From JBEIQE01 sp040376705 (GTDB lineage Bacteria > Pseudomonadota > Alphaproteobacteria > UBA2400), in the NCBI GenBank assembly GCA_040376705.1, contig JBEIQE010000002.1, forward strand, positions 1 through 64,000: a stretch of 64,000 bases of DNA, given 5' to 3'. The notes beneath the pieces were generated by a model. That model ran no database searches. It was not told the origin of the DNA and saw only the letters and a program-made list of their open reading frames with translations. This document shows positions 51,066 to 60,470 of the stretch, in pieces; within the stretch, counting starts at the first letter, position 1, and each line of letters begins with the position of its first letter. Position numbers and translations under genes: made by a program.

Positions 51066-51362
51066 TTAGATCGCTTCCTTCAGTTCCTTCGAAGCACGGA
51101 AAGCAATCTTCTTGCTTGCCTTGATCTTGATCGGCTCGCCAGTGGCGGGGTTGCGACCCATACGAGCGGGGCGCTTGCGCACGACGAAGATGCCAAGACC
51201 GGGGATACGGATCTTGTCGCCCTTCTTGATGTGCTTGGTGACCTGAGTGATGAAGGCATCGAGGAAGGCGTTTGAATCCTTCTTCGACATACCCTGCTTC
51301 TCGGCCAGCGCTGCAGCGATCTGCTTCAGCGTTACGGTCGGTACTTTTACGGCTTCTGCCAT
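51066..51362 (-). CDS. hup: HU-family DNA-binding protein
   Basis: 98 residues from the ATG at 51362 (AGGA 8 nt upstream; the frame is open 17 codons further without a site). LKQIAAALAEKQGMSKKDSNAFLDAFITQVTKHIKKGDKIRIPGLGIFVVRKRPARMGRNPATGEPIKIKASKKIAFRASKELKEAI is a full HU fold when read in parts: helices, beta arm with RNPATGEP, and basic end. It bends and compacts DNA. A 6-bp hairpin (TGTGCG/CGCACA, 51394-51412) lies in its leader. Confidence 0.95.
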   Translation of the reverse strand: MAEAVKVPTVTLKQIAAALAEKQGMSKKDSNAFLDAFITQVTKHIKKGDKIRIPGLGIFVVRKRPARMGRNPATGEPIKIKASKKIAFRASKELKEAI

Positions 51363-51393
51363 GGGATGCGTCCTGTTGTTCTGGTTGACGTGA

Positions 51394-51412
51394 TGTGCGC
51401 TCTTCACGCACA
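51394..51412 (-). repeat. hairpin in the hup leader
   Basis: TGTGCG-7 nt-CGCACA, 32 nt before the hup ATG. It may be a cold-shock-like or stabilising 5' element or a protein site; no direct support. Confidence 0.3.
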
Positions 51413-51539
51413 CCCAATTAACTGCGCCGATTCCGAAGGGACTACAATGATATTTTTTAGTGGGTAGGCCTACTTTTCCGCTCTTGACGGGCTTTTCACA
51501 CTGGTATAGGCGAAAAAACCATTGATTTTACAGGATAAC

Positions 51540-52856
51540 TCAGGCGCTCCATTTGTCTTCCAGCAGTTTGGGCAGCCAGCGCCATCCTTGCGCGACCATC
51601 GCAAAAGCCTTGTTTTTCGGTACTTTTGGCGGTTTCAGCAGTTCGAGCAACTTAAATACCCTGTCGTGCTGCTGTTGCCGCATGGCCAGAATCTCGCGCG
51701 CGATTGATTCGCCTGCCAGTGAGGTGAGCACCAGTCCCTGCGCCGAGAATCCGTCAGCCTGGTAGAGATTGGGCCCCAGCGCCCGCACAGACGGCAAAAG
51801 TGTGGTGGTCATATCAATCTGTCCGGCCCATGCTGATTCTATTTTGACCTCAGCCAGCAGCGGCAGTCTGCAGCGCATTTCACGTTCCAGTGCGCGCAGC
51901 ATCAGGCGGCTATCGACCAGCGAGAGGCCAACCTCACCGCCATAGAGAATACGGTTATCCGGCATGCGGCGGTAGTAACTCATGGCATTGCGCAGATCGC
52001 AAATGGCGGCAGTACTGGGCAGTATGCGCGCAGCATCGCAGACTTCGGTTGCCAGCATGAAGGTGGCGATGGCGGTATGTGTGGGTGTTGCTGTTTTATA
52101 GCTCAGGCCCTTGGGCCGCATGAATCCCGCACCACCACAAAGCACAACCTGATCGGCACTCACACTGCCGCCAGCGGTATGAAGGCGCTGGCCTTGGCCC
52201 TCAGGCTCAATCTGAGTGACGGCTGAATTCTCGAATAGTAGTACACCCGCTTCAAGTGCCTGTTGGCGCATGAGGCGAATAAGCTTGGCGGGGTTCAGGT
52301 GTTTGGCATCTGCCCATTCTACCCCGCCTATAAATGTAGGGCTTAAGGTTTGCTGGGCTTCTTGGGGCCCGATAACGCGCAGCTGGGTATAACCATGGTG
52401 CTGGGCCAGATCAGCGCTCTGCTGACGGGCCTGCTCGAGCTGCTTATTATTAAGTGCGGCGTAGATAATCCCGTTCTGCATATCGCAGGCATCGGGCGTG
52501 CTGCTGGCCAGTGCCATCAGTTCGTACCGCTTGGCTTCAACTTCCTGCCACAGGGCATGGGCAACTTCATGACCAAACAGGGCGCGCATCTCGCTCTGCG
52601 GCAGGTTAAAGCCGGGGATCATCTGCCCGCCATTGCGGCCTGAAGGGCCTGCACCCACCACGCCAGCTTCAAGCAGGGCCACGCTTACCCCTTGCCGGGC
52701 CAAAAGCGTGGCGCAGGCAAGGCCGGTATAGCCTGCACCAACAACCGCCACTTCGCATTGTGTGTGGCTGGTAAGGGCGGGGCATGGCGCTAGCGCAGGC
52801 ATACCTATTATATATGTCGTGGGTGCGGTTATGAGTTGGTGGAGCCGCAGGGTCAT
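51540..52856 (-). CDS. FAD-dependent amine oxidase-like protein (PuuB/DAO family)
   Basis: 438 residues. FAD-binding VAVVGAGYTGLACATLLARQG near residue 36 is followed by GAGPSGRNGGQMIPGF, the pattern of gamma-glutamylputrescine oxidase PuuB and related DAO enzymes, and AWAGQIDMTTTLLP near the C-terminus. It may oxidise an amine or amino-acid derivative. It lies 5 nt after the Cys/His protein gene at 52862-53509 and shares its transcript. No puuA, puuC or puuD is nearby, so the polyamine role is only a suggestion. Confidence 0.85.
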   Translation of the reverse strand: MTLRLHQLITAPTTYIIGMPALAPCPALTSHTQCEVAVVGAGYTGLACATLLARQGVSVALLEAGVVGAGPSGRNGGQMIPGFNLPQSEMRALFGHEVAHALWQEVEAKRYELMALASSTPDACDMQNGIIYAALNNKQLEQARQQSADLAQHHGYTQLRVIGPQEAQQTLSPTFIGGVEWADAKHLNPAKLIRLMRQQALEAGVLLFENSAVTQIEPEGQGQRLHTAGGSVSADQVVLCGGAGFMRPKGLSYKTATPTHTAIATFMLATEVCDAARILPSTAAICDLRNAMSYYRRMPDNRILYGGEVGLSLVDSRLMLRALEREMRCRLPLLAEVKIESAWAGQIDMTTTLLPSVRALGPNLYQADGFSAQGLVLTSLAGESIAREILAMRQQQHDRVFKLLELLKPPKVPKNKAFAMVAQGWRWLPKLLEDKWSA

Positions 52857-52861
52857 GGAAA

Positions 52862-53509
52862 CTACCGGGTATATTCGACCAGTTTACCCGCCTTCAGCTC
52901 CAGCTCATCGCGCGGGCGCAGCATCTTGACATGGCTCTTGGGGACAAGCTGGTAGTGCTTGCCGCTATCGATAACACCTGCCACTTCAAAGCAGTTATCG
53001 GTATTGCTCACCCAGTATTGGGGTTCGAGCCGGCTCATATCGTAAGGAGCCGAATAGGTGCGCAGAGTTTTGCGGGTGCCCGTTACATATTCATGGAAGT
53101 AGCTGAGGGCCAGCTCGCGCAGGCTGCGGTAAACCGGGTCGCGCCAGCGCAGCCAGATATGGTTGCTTTTGGAGATTGCCCCCCAATAGCCCTTATACTT
53201 ATATAAGGCGATGACATGGTCGTAGTCCTTATCGGCCTGAAAATCCATCACTAGCGGTTTTTCGCCGTTGATCCACAGGGCGGCGGCGGCAATAAAGGCT
53301 GCCTCAATGCAATGGGCGCGGCCGGCGTTCATGGTGCGCTCAACGCCGTAGCAGGTATCACCATCTGGCTCGAAGTTGATGCCGAGACTGTCGAGATAGT
53401 CCTGAATTTTATGCGGCGAGGTGAGTCGGGCCAGCTGCGCGGCATTCCCCTTCGAAAGGCCGATCTGGCTGCCAAAGCTTTTGCGCTGCGAAAGGGTGCG
53501 TATACTCAT
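52862..53509 (-). CDS. unknown protein with possible transglutaminase-like Cys-His pair
   Basis: 215 residues from the ATG at 53509 (a TTG 12 codons upstream is open but unlikely). The segment AHCIEAAFIAAAALW is followed by DYDHVIALYKYKGYWGAISKSNHIWLRWRDPVYRSLREL, which recalls the Cys...His...Asp order of transglutaminase-like cysteine hydrolases. GKHYQLVPKSHVKMLRPRDELEL lies near the end. No ribosome binding site precedes the ATG, only TTATATAT, so the message may be leaderless. It is divergent from the CBS gene and coupled to the PuuB-like oxidase gene downstream. Confidence 0.65.
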   Translation of the reverse strand: MSIRTLSQRKSFGSQIGLSKGNAAQLARLTSPHKIQDYLDSLGINFEPDGDTCYGVERTMNAGRAHCIEAAFIAAAALWINGEKPLVMDFQADKDYDHVIALYKYKGYWGAISKSNHIWLRWRDPVYRSLRELALSYFHEYVTGTRKTLRTYSAPYDMSRLEPQYWVSNTDNCFEVAGVIDSGKHYQLVPKSHVKMLRPRDELELKAGKLVEYTR

Positions 53510-53634
53510 ATATATAAAGTAGCTTTGATTTGCTGCCCTGCACAAGTCATGAAGCTTGCTCCAAACCGCTTACTCTGCTGTTGTGCGCATACTGAAATTG
53601 CGCGCTGGTTTTCTTTTCTGTCTGAGAGTGCCCT

Positions 53635-54996
53635 ATGACCACAATTCTCGACCTTATTGGCAATACCCCGATTGTGCAGGCCACGCGGCTTGATGCAGGC
53701 CAGTGCCAGCTGTTCCTTAAACTTGAGAGCCAGAACCCTGGCGGTTCGATTAAAGACCGGATGGCCCGCCGTATTGTTGATACCGCCGAGCGCGAGGGCA
53801 AAATCAAACCCGGCGATATGCTGATCGAGGCCACAGCAGGCAATACCGGCCTTGGCTTGGCGCTTATCGCCAGCCAGCGCGGCTATAAGCTTACGCTGTT
53901 TATTCCGGATAAAATGAGTCAGGAGAAAATCCATCACCTGCGCGCTCTGGGGGCTACGGTTATTCTTACCCGCTCGGATGTAAACAAGGGCGATCCCGAA
54001 TATTACTCCGACCGCGCCAAGGCCATGGCGGCGCAAACGCCCAATTCGTTTTACGTCAACCAGTTCTCGAATACCGCTAACCCTGAAGCGCATGAGCAGG
54101 AGACCGCGCCTGAGATCTGGGAGCAGATGGACCATCATGTCGATGCCATTATTTGCGGCGCAGGCACCGGCGGCACCATTTCCGGTATTGCGCGCTATTT
54201 CAAAAAGGTCTCGCCCAAAACCGAGATCATTTTGGCTGACCCCAAGGGCTCAATCCTCGCCTCAGTTGTAAATAAAACCCCCAAGCCCGAGCCGGGCAGC
54301 TATCTGGTTGAGGGCATCGGGCAGGATTATGTGCCAGATAACCTCGATCCTTCGCTGGTGACCAAAGCTTATACAATTGCCGATGATGTGAGCATTCGCA
54401 CCGCGCAGGAGCTGTTGCTGAAAGAGGGCATTTTGTGCGGTTCATCCTCGGGCACACTCATTGCCACTGCGCTGCAGTATTGCCGCGAGCAGACTACGCC
54501 CAAGCGAGTGGTTACGTTCGTGTGCGATAGCGGTAACAAGTACCTCTCGAAAATCTACAACCGCTATTGGCTGAGCGATCAGGGCCTGCTGGGTGAGCCG
54601 GTACAGCATAACCTGAGCGATCTCATCTCGCGTTCGTTCCGCCGCGGCGAGGTGATTTTCACCAAACCCGGCGATACGCTCCAGGCAGCGCTGGCCAAGA
54701 TGAAGATGTTTGATATCTCGCAGCTGCCGGTGATGGATGGCGGTGAGATTAAAGGTATCATCGATGAGACCGATGTGCTGCTGGCAGTCACGCGTGGTAC
54801 CAACGGCTTTGCCCTGAAGGTGGCAGATGCCATGAGCAACAAGGTCGAGACGGTTGAAGTGGGCCAGAGTGTGGACGACCTTATCCCCATCTTCGGGCGC
54901 GGGCATGTGGGCGTGGTGATGGATAAGGGCCAGTTTTTGGGCCTCATCACCTCAATCGACCTTCTCAATCATTTGCGTAAAAGGAATGCAGCATGA
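53635..54996 (+). CDS. cystathionine beta-synthase (PLP domain plus CBS domains)
   Basis: 453 residues. The PLP lysine is Lys40 in NPGGSIKDRMA, TAGNTG is the substrate loop, GAGTGGTISG holds the phosphate, and GSSSGT follows. Residues about 335-450 are two CBS domains (FTKPGDTLQAALAKM, FGRGHVGVVMDKGQFLGLIT). The combination is CBS rather than cysteine synthase. It condenses serine with homocysteine to cystathionine. The CBS domains may bind an adenosyl ligand such as SAM. The stop overlaps the next gene start as ATGA, so both are made together. Confidence 0.93.
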   Translation: MTTILDLIGNTPIVQATRLDAGQCQLFLKLESQNPGGSIKDRMARRIVDTAEREGKIKPGDMLIEATAGNTGLGLALIASQRGYKLTLFIPDKMSQEKIHHLRALGATVILTRSDVNKGDPEYYSDRAKAMAAQTPNSFYVNQFSNTANPEAHEQETAPEIWEQMDHHVDAIICGAGTGGTISGIARYFKKVSPKTEIILADPKGSILASVVNKTPKPEPGSYLVEGIGQDYVPDNLDPSLVTKAYTIADDVSIRTAQELLLKEGILCGSSSGTLIATALQYCREQTTPKRVVTFVCDSGNKYLSKIYNRYWLSDQGLLGEPVQHNLSDLISRSFRRGEVIFTKPGDTLQAALAKMKMFDISQLPVMDGGEIKGIIDETDVLLAVTRGTNGFALKVADAMSNKVETVEVGQSVDDLIPIFGRGHVGVVMDKGQFLGLITSIDLLNHLRKRNAA

Positions 54997-56183
54997 GCAA
55001 CACCAACGACCGTATGAGCGGCTTTAACACCCGCAGCATTCATGCCGGGCAGGAGCCCGACCCCAAGACTGGCGCTGTCATTACGCCCATTTACATGACC
55101 TCCACCTACCGGCAGGAAGCGCCCGGCGTGCATAAGGGTTATGATTATGGCCGCAGCCATAATGAGACCCGCTATGCCTATGAGCGCGCGATTGCCGCGC
55201 TTGAGAATGGTAACCACGGCTACGCCTTCTCATCCGGCCTTGCGGCCATATCGGCGGTGCTGGATACGCTGCCATCCGGCTCGCATGTCATCGCGTCTGA
55301 TGATTTATATGGCGGTACCTACCGTTTGTTCGAGCGCGTCAAACGCCCGGCCTCGAACCTCTCGTTCAGTTTTGTTGATTTTACAGATATTGCGGCGGTT
55401 GAAAAAGCCATCACCCCACAAACCAAGCTGCTATGGATTGAAACCCCCACCAACCCTCTGCTCAAGCTGGCGGATATTGAAGCACTGGCCAAGCTGGGCA
55501 AGCAGCACAAATTGCTGGTTGCAGCTGATAATACCTTTGCCTCGCCCTACCTGCAGCAACCGCTCGATCTGGGGGCTGATCTTGTCGTGCATTCGGCTAC
55601 TAAATACCTTGGGGGCCATTCGGATGTTATTGGCGGAGCGGTAGTCACGCGCGATAAGGAGCTGGGTGATAAAATCGGCTTCATCCAGAACGCGGTTGGT
55701 GCAGTGCCTAGCCCGTTTGACTGCTTCCTCATTCATCGCGGCCTTAAGACATTAGGTATCCGTATGGAGCGCCAGTGCCAGAGCGCGCTTGAGCTGGCGA
55801 CATGGCTTGAGAGCCATCCTGCGATTGAGCGGGTAATTTATCCGGGCCTCAAGAGTCATAAGCAGCATGAGCTGGCCAAAAAGCAGATGAAAGCGTTTGG
55901 CGGCATGATAACGGCAGTGGTGAAGGGCGGGCTGGAGCCAGCCAAAGCCCTGCTGGGCGAAGTGCGCATCTTCACGCTGGCCGAGAGCTTGGGTGCGGTT
56001 GAAAGCCTGATCGAGCATCCGGCCATCATGACCCATGCCAGCATCCCGGCTGATATCCGCGCCAAGATCGGCATCAGCGATGGGCTTATCCGCCTTTCGA
56101 CCGGTATTGAAGACCTGGTTGACCTGAAAGCCGACCTCGAAGCCGGACTTAACGCTGCGCAATACCGTATTAAAGCCGCGTAA
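54993..56183 (+). CDS. cystathionine gamma-synthase/gamma-lyase family PLP enzyme
   Basis: 396 residues. The PLP lysine is Lys204 in VVHSATKYLGGHSDVIGG; SSGLAAISAVL, WIETPTNPLLKLADI and the end RLSTGIEDLVDLKADL are Cys/Met metabolism signatures. Coupling with CBS indicates gamma-lyase in reverse trans-sulfuration (homocysteine to cysteine), though gamma-synthase cannot be excluded by sequence alone. It is the last gene of this pair; a 122-nt gap with no visible terminator follows. Confidence 0.92.
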   Translation: MSNTNDRMSGFNTRSIHAGQEPDPKTGAVITPIYMTSTYRQEAPGVHKGYDYGRSHNETRYAYERAIAALENGNHGYAFSSGLAAISAVLDTLPSGSHVIASDDLYGGTYRLFERVKRPASNLSFSFVDFTDIAAVEKAITPQTKLLWIETPTNPLLKLADIEALAKLGKQHKLLVAADNTFASPYLQQPLDLGADLVVHSATKYLGGHSDVIGGAVVTRDKELGDKIGFIQNAVGAVPSPFDCFLIHRGLKTLGIRMERQCQSALELATWLESHPAIERVIYPGLKSHKQHELAKKQMKAFGGMITAVVKGGLEPAKALLGEVRIFTLAESLGAVESLIEHPAIMTHASIPADIRAKIGISDGLIRLSTGIEDLVDLKADLEAGLNAAQYRIKAA

Positions 56184-56305
56184 TTACGGGGTTTTCAGAC
56201 CTGTTGTCCGAGGCTATTGCATTGCAACCAAAAATGCCCGATTGTCGGCCGCATGACGACTAATGCTGTGCTTCTTATCTCTGCCGCCCAGATGGCCGAC
56301 TGATC

Positions 56306-57865
56306 ATGCTTTTTGATTGGATCTATGACCCTACCGCATGGATGGGTCTGGCAACACTGGTCTTTCTCGAGATTGTTCTCGGTATCGACAACCTCGTCTT
56401 CATCGCCATTCTGGCCGACAAGCTGCCGCCCGAGCAGCGCGACAAAGCGCGTTACATAGGACTTGGCCTTGCCCTGGCTATGCGCGTTGTTTTGCTCTTC
56501 AGCATCTCATGGGTGATGACACTTACCCAGCCGCTGTTCAGCATTCTGGAGAAGTCATTCTCAGGCCGCGACCTGATTCTCATTTTTGGTGGTCTCTTCC
56601 TGTTGTTTAAGGCCACCATGGAGCTGCATGAGCGGCTGGAGGGGGCGCAAGCTGCGCGCAACAGGGTCACCATACATCCGCCATTCTGGCACGTAATTGC
56701 ACAAATTGTAGTCCTCGATGCGGTTTTCTCGCTCGATGCGGTTATTACTGCTGTGGGTATGGTCAAGCAGATCGAAGTGATGATCATCGCGGTAACGATT
56801 GCAATCGGCGTGATGATGCTGGCGGCCAGACCGCTGGTCAACTTCGTGGGTCGCCACCCGACGGTAGTTATTCTCTGCCTTGGCTTCCTGCTCATGATCG
56901 GCTTCAGCTTGGTTATTGAAGGCCTTGGCATGCATATTCCCAAGGGCTACCTCTACGCCGCCATCGGCTTCTCGATCATGGTTGAAAGCATCAATCATTT
57001 CATCAAGGCCAAGCGTATTAAAACGGTTTCGACCATGGATATGCGCGATCGCACCGCAAGGGCTGTGCTGCGTATTCTGCGCGGGGGCAATACTACCGAA
57101 GCTTCGGAGGAAGTGGCAGCGATTGTGGCCTCAGGTGAGGGTGCAGCGCCCTTCGGGCCTGAAGAAAGCGCGATGATTGAGCGCGTGCTGCGCCTGGGCG
57201 AACGCGAAGTGCGCTCCATCATGATCCCGCGTCTTGATATTGTGTGGCTCGACCCGCATGACGAGCCAGAAGACATTCTGCATGAGATTGAAGAGAGTGG
57301 GCGTTCGCAGTTCCCCGTTTGCCGTGGTCAGGTTGAAGAGATCATGGGTGTGGTACACGCCAAAAAAATTCTGCAGCAGCAGCGCCGTATGGGCACGATT
57401 GACCTGACCGCCGTTATGCAGCCGCCGCTTTATGTGGTCGATACCATGTCTGTTATGCGCCTCCTGGCCCGTTTCAAGAGCAGTGGGTCGGACATCGCGA
57501 TTGTAGTGGACGAGCAGGGCACGGTTGAAGGTCTGGTTACCATTGTTGATATTCTCTCGGCCATTACCGGCGATCTTGAAGCAGGTGCAGATGAACCTGC
57601 CTCAGAAGTGAAGCTCGAAGATGACGGCAGCTGGGTACTGCATGGTCGTACAGCGCTGCAGGAAGTAGAGCGCATCATCAACTGCGATCATATGGATGAG
57701 CAGCATGATTACACAACCTTGGCCGGTTTTGTGCTGGGCCAGCTCAAGCACATCCCCAAACCCGGAGATAGTTTTGTCTGGCGCAAGTGGACCTTCACCG
57801 CGCTTGAGGTTGAGGGCAACCGGATTGAAGTCGTGCGAATTCTGCGCAATCCCGACGCTGACTAA
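56306..57865 (+). CDS. TerC family membrane protein with CBS pair and CorC_HlyC domain
   Basis: 519 residues. Residues about 10-235 are a TerC domain of seven TM segments with the conserved acidic sites LEIVLGIDNLVFIAIL and LDAVFSLDAVITAVGM. CBS motifs at about 295-415 (MIPRLDIVWLD, DEQGTVEGLVTIVDIL) and a CorC_HlyC domain (ASEVKLEDDGSWVLHGRTALQEVERI) follow. This is the E. coli YoaE/YegH layout. TerC proteins have been linked to metal ion export, manganese in particular. No clear ribosome binding site is visible; the start gives the family N-terminus. Confidence 0.93.
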   Translation: MLFDWIYDPTAWMGLATLVFLEIVLGIDNLVFIAILADKLPPEQRDKARYIGLGLALAMRVVLLFSISWVMTLTQPLFSILEKSFSGRDLILIFGGLFLLFKATMELHERLEGAQAARNRVTIHPPFWHVIAQIVVLDAVFSLDAVITAVGMVKQIEVMIIAVTIAIGVMMLAARPLVNFVGRHPTVVILCLGFLLMIGFSLVIEGLGMHIPKGYLYAAIGFSIMVESINHFIKAKRIKTVSTMDMRDRTARAVLRILRGGNTTEASEEVAAIVASGEGAAPFGPEESAMIERVLRLGEREVRSIMIPRLDIVWLDPHDEPEDILHEIEESGRSQFPVCRGQVEEIMGVVHAKKILQQQRRMGTIDLTAVMQPPLYVVDTMSVMRLLARFKSSGSDIAIVVDEQGTVEGLVTIVDILSAITGDLEAGADEPASEVKLEDDGSWVLHGRTALQEVERIINCDHMDEQHDYTTLAGFVLGQLKHIPKPGDSFVWRKWTFTALEVEGNRIEVVRILRNPDAD

Positions 57866-57926
57866 AAGCACCTGAAAGTAAACTTCCCGGGTTGTGCGGT
57901 TACTGGGCTGCCTTATAATTGCGCCT

Positions 57927-59117
57927 ATGGAACACGGACTCATCAGCACGATCGTTGCCTGCATCGTTGGCGCTTTCATCTTTGGCCTGATTGCCAAGGG
58001 CCTCAAGCTGCCGACTATTCTGGGCTACTTGTTGGCCGGTGTTGCCGTTGGCCCCTATACCCCGGGTATTGTGGCTGATCCTGCCTTGGCCACGCAGCTG
58101 GCCGAAATCGGCATCATGCTGCTTATGTTTGGCGTGGGTATGCATTTTTCCATTCATGACCTGTTGAACGTGCGCCGCATTGCCTTGCCGGGTGCGGTGT
58201 TCCAGATGGGTGCAGCTACCGTTATGGGGGCGTTTTTAATCTGGCTGATGGGCATTCCGTGGAGCACAGCCTTGTTGTTTGGTTTCTCCCTGTCAGTTGC
58301 CAGTACTGTGGTTATGCTGCGGGCGCTTGAGCAGCGTAAGTTGGTGGATAGCGATATTGGCAAAATAGCCATCGGCTGGCTGATTGTTGAAGATATTGCC
58401 ATGGTACTCGCCATCGTCATGCTGCCGGTATATGCCGATATCATGCTGCGCAGTGGCGAGATCAGCCCCATGATGATTACGCAGGAAGTGGCGATGGTCA
58501 TCGGCAAAATCAGCCTGTTTGCTGTTTCCATGGTCGTGATTGGCCGCCGTGCGCTGCCGCCCTTGCTCACTTATGTAGCCAAAACCAAATCGCATGAGCT
58601 GAGCGCGCTGGCCACCCTCGCCATCGCTATTGGCTTTGCCTATATCGCCTATGAAGTGTTCGACGCTTCATTCGCACTCGGTGCCTTCCTCGCGGGGCTG
58701 GTGCTGAATGAAAGTAAGATCGGCCACAAGTTTGCCGAACAGTCACTGCCTATGCGCGATATCTTCTCGGTGCTGTTCTTTGTCTCGGTTGGCATGCTGT
58801 TCGACCCCAATACACTGGTCAAATACCCGCTCCAGATTTTGGCAACTGTTGTTGTTATTGTGGTGGGTAAGTCGCTGGCGGCAATCCTCATCATGCGTCT
58901 GTTCCGGCAGCCCAATAGCGCTACTGTGGTTATCGCCGCCTCATTGGCACAGATTGGCGAGTTCTCCTTCATTTTCGCGAATATGGCGATGGCGCTGGAC
59001 CTCATGTCGCGTGATCTCTTCAACCTCATCGTGGCGGGGGCGTTGATCTCGATTACCCTTAACCACTTCATTTTCAAGGCGATAGACCGGATCGAGCTGC
59101 GTAAAACCGCGCATTGA
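57927..59117 (+). CDS. CPA2-family cation/proton antiporter (Kef-type membrane domain)
   Basis: 396 residues from the ATG at 57927 (a GTG 11 codons upstream is open). Twelve or so TM segments include LPTILGYLLAGVAVGPYTPG, the GFSLSVASTVVMLRALEQRK helix and DIGKIAIGWLIVEDIAMVLAIVMLP, all typical of KefB/YbaL-like CPA2 antiporters. The usual C-terminal RCK/TrkA-N domain is absent, so nucleotide or glutathione control by that domain is not expected. It exchanges Na+ or K+ for protons. It lies 61 nt after the TerC gene. Confidence 0.92.
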   Translation: MEHGLISTIVACIVGAFIFGLIAKGLKLPTILGYLLAGVAVGPYTPGIVADPALATQLAEIGIMLLMFGVGMHFSIHDLLNVRRIALPGAVFQMGAATVMGAFLIWLMGIPWSTALLFGFSLSVASTVVMLRALEQRKLVDSDIGKIAIGWLIVEDIAMVLAIVMLPVYADIMLRSGEISPMMITQEVAMVIGKISLFAVSMVVIGRRALPPLLTYVAKTKSHELSALATLAIAIGFAYIAYEVFDASFALGAFLAGLVLNESKIGHKFAEQSLPMRDIFSVLFFVSVGMLFDPNTLVKYPLQILATVVVIVVGKSLAAILIMRLFRQPNSATVVIAASLAQIGEFSFIFANMAMALDLMSRDLFNLIVAGALISITLNHFIFKAIDRIELRKTAH

Positions 59118-59148
59118 AATTGCTGAGTTAAAAGTCTAAAACAACCGC

Positions 59149-59868
59149 ATGACTTGGACTATTGCCGCCCTTTACCGCTTTACCCCCATCGCCCAGCCCG
59201 AGGCTTTGTGCATCGAGCTGCGCCAGATTCTGCCCAGCTACGGCCTGATCGGCACGCTGCTGGTTGCCTCTGAGGGAATAAACGGCACCATGGCAGGCAC
59301 GCCCGAGGCGATTGATGCACTGCTCACCATTCTGGCCGAGCGTTGCGGTCTGCCGCGCGAAGATGTGAAGTTCTCGCACAGCGATGAGGCGCCGTTTGGC
59401 AAGCTGCGCATCAAGTACAAGCAGGAGATTATCACCTTCAAGCAACCACAGGCCGACCCCAGCAAGATTGTGGGCGAGTATGTAGAGGCCAAGGACTGGA
59501 ACGCCTTGATGGCTGATCCGGATGTGCTGGTGCTCGATACGCGTAATACCTACGAGACTGCTTTTGGTACCTTTGCAGGCGCTGTGGTGCCGGATATCGA
59601 GAAGTTCACTGAATTTGCCGAGTATGTGCGCACCGCCATGCAGGCCGAGAAGAAAAAGAAGATCGCCATGTTCTGCACCGGCGGTATTCGTTGCGAAAAG
59701 GCTTCGAGCTTCATGCGCACCGAAGGGTTCGATGAGGTCTATCACCTCAAGGGTGGCATTCTGAAGTATATCGAGGATGTGCCGGCTGCGGAGAGCAAGT
59801 GGCAGGGCGAATGCTATGTGTTCGATGAGCGCGTTGCTGTGGGCCAGGGTCTTAAGCCGCGCAAATAG
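59149..59868 (+). CDS. trhO: tRNA uridine(34) hydroxylase TrhO (rhodanese family)
   Basis: 239 residues. An N-terminal acylphosphatase-like domain (YRFTPI, LVASEGINGTMAG) and a rhodanese domain with FCTGGIRCEKASSFMRTEGFDEVYHLKGGILKYIE are typical of TrhO/YceA. The active Cys is in CTGGIRC. TrhO hydroxylates U34 in tRNAs that decode NNU/NNA-type codons, a step toward cmo5U or mo5U. The family is sometimes labelled UPF0176. It stands alone, 31 nt after the antiporter gene. Confidence 0.95.
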   Translation: MTWTIAALYRFTPIAQPEALCIELRQILPSYGLIGTLLVASEGINGTMAGTPEAIDALLTILAERCGLPREDVKFSHSDEAPFGKLRIKYKQEIITFKQPQADPSKIVGEYVEAKDWNALMADPDVLVLDTRNTYETAFGTFAGAVVPDIEKFTEFAEYVRTAMQAEKKKKIAMFCTGGIRCEKASSFMRTEGFDEVYHLKGGILKYIEDVPAAESKWQGECYVFDERVAVGQGLKPRK

Positions 59869-59963
59869 GCGGTACGTCGGTTACCATCAAGAGCCTTGTT
59901 TTACTCCGGCTGGCCTCTAGGTTTGGCCCATCGCTTGGTTTGCGACAACCTACGGAGTTTTTC

Positions 59964-60470
59964 ATGACCATCTCTATGTATCAGGCATCTATCCCCATGT
60001 TCCTCAAGACACTGGGCAACCTGTCCGAAATCCTCAAGAAGGCCGAGGCCTATGCCGCGGCTAAAAAGTTTGAACCCAGCGTACTGATCAACGCCCGCCT
60101 TGCGCCCGATATGCTGCCGCTCGCCCGCCAGATCCAGATTGCCAGCGATGCCGTGAAGGGCTTTGCCGCTCGCACTGCCGGTGTTGATGTGCCGAGCTTT
60201 GCCGATACCGAAACCACCTTTGCCGAGCTGCAGGCGCGTATCCAGAAGACCACCGACTTTCTTGCCACCATCAAGCCCGAGCAGATTGACGGCAGCGAAG
60301 ATAGAGACGTGAAGCTCAAAGTGGGCGGCAACGACCTGACCTTCAAGGCGCAGGCGTATCTGCTGCACTTTGTCATTCCCAATTTCTTCTTCCATGTGAC
60401 CACGGCTTACGCCATTTTGCGTCACAACGGCCTTGAAGTTGGCAAGAAAGATTTCCTCGGCGCTTACTAG
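59964..60470 (+). CDS. DUF1993 family protein
   Basis: 168 residues from the ATG at 59964 (ACGGAG about 8 nt upstream; the frame is open 8 codons earlier). MTISMYQASIPMFLKTLGNLSEILKKAEAYAAAKK opens the family and the middle has PLARQIQIASDAVKGFAARTAGV; the end has FFFHVTTAYAILRHNGLEVGKKDFLG, all typical of DUF1993. It is a soluble alpha-helical protein of the DinB-like fold whose role is unknown. Its stop overlaps the stop of the following minus-strand gene in CTAG. Confidence 0.9.
   Translation: MTISMYQASIPMFLKTLGNLSEILKKAEAYAAAKKFEPSVLINARLAPDMLPLARQIQIASDAVKGFAARTAGVDVPSFADTETTFAELQARIQKTTDFLATIKPEQIDGSEDRDVKLKVGGNDLTFKAQAYLLHFVIPNFFFHVTTAYAILRHNGLEVGKKDFLGAY

Noticed and set aside
53506..54138. 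Minus-strand frame opposite the CBS gene
   Set aside because: Overlaps a clear PLP enzyme and the start of the divergent gene; no homologous pattern.
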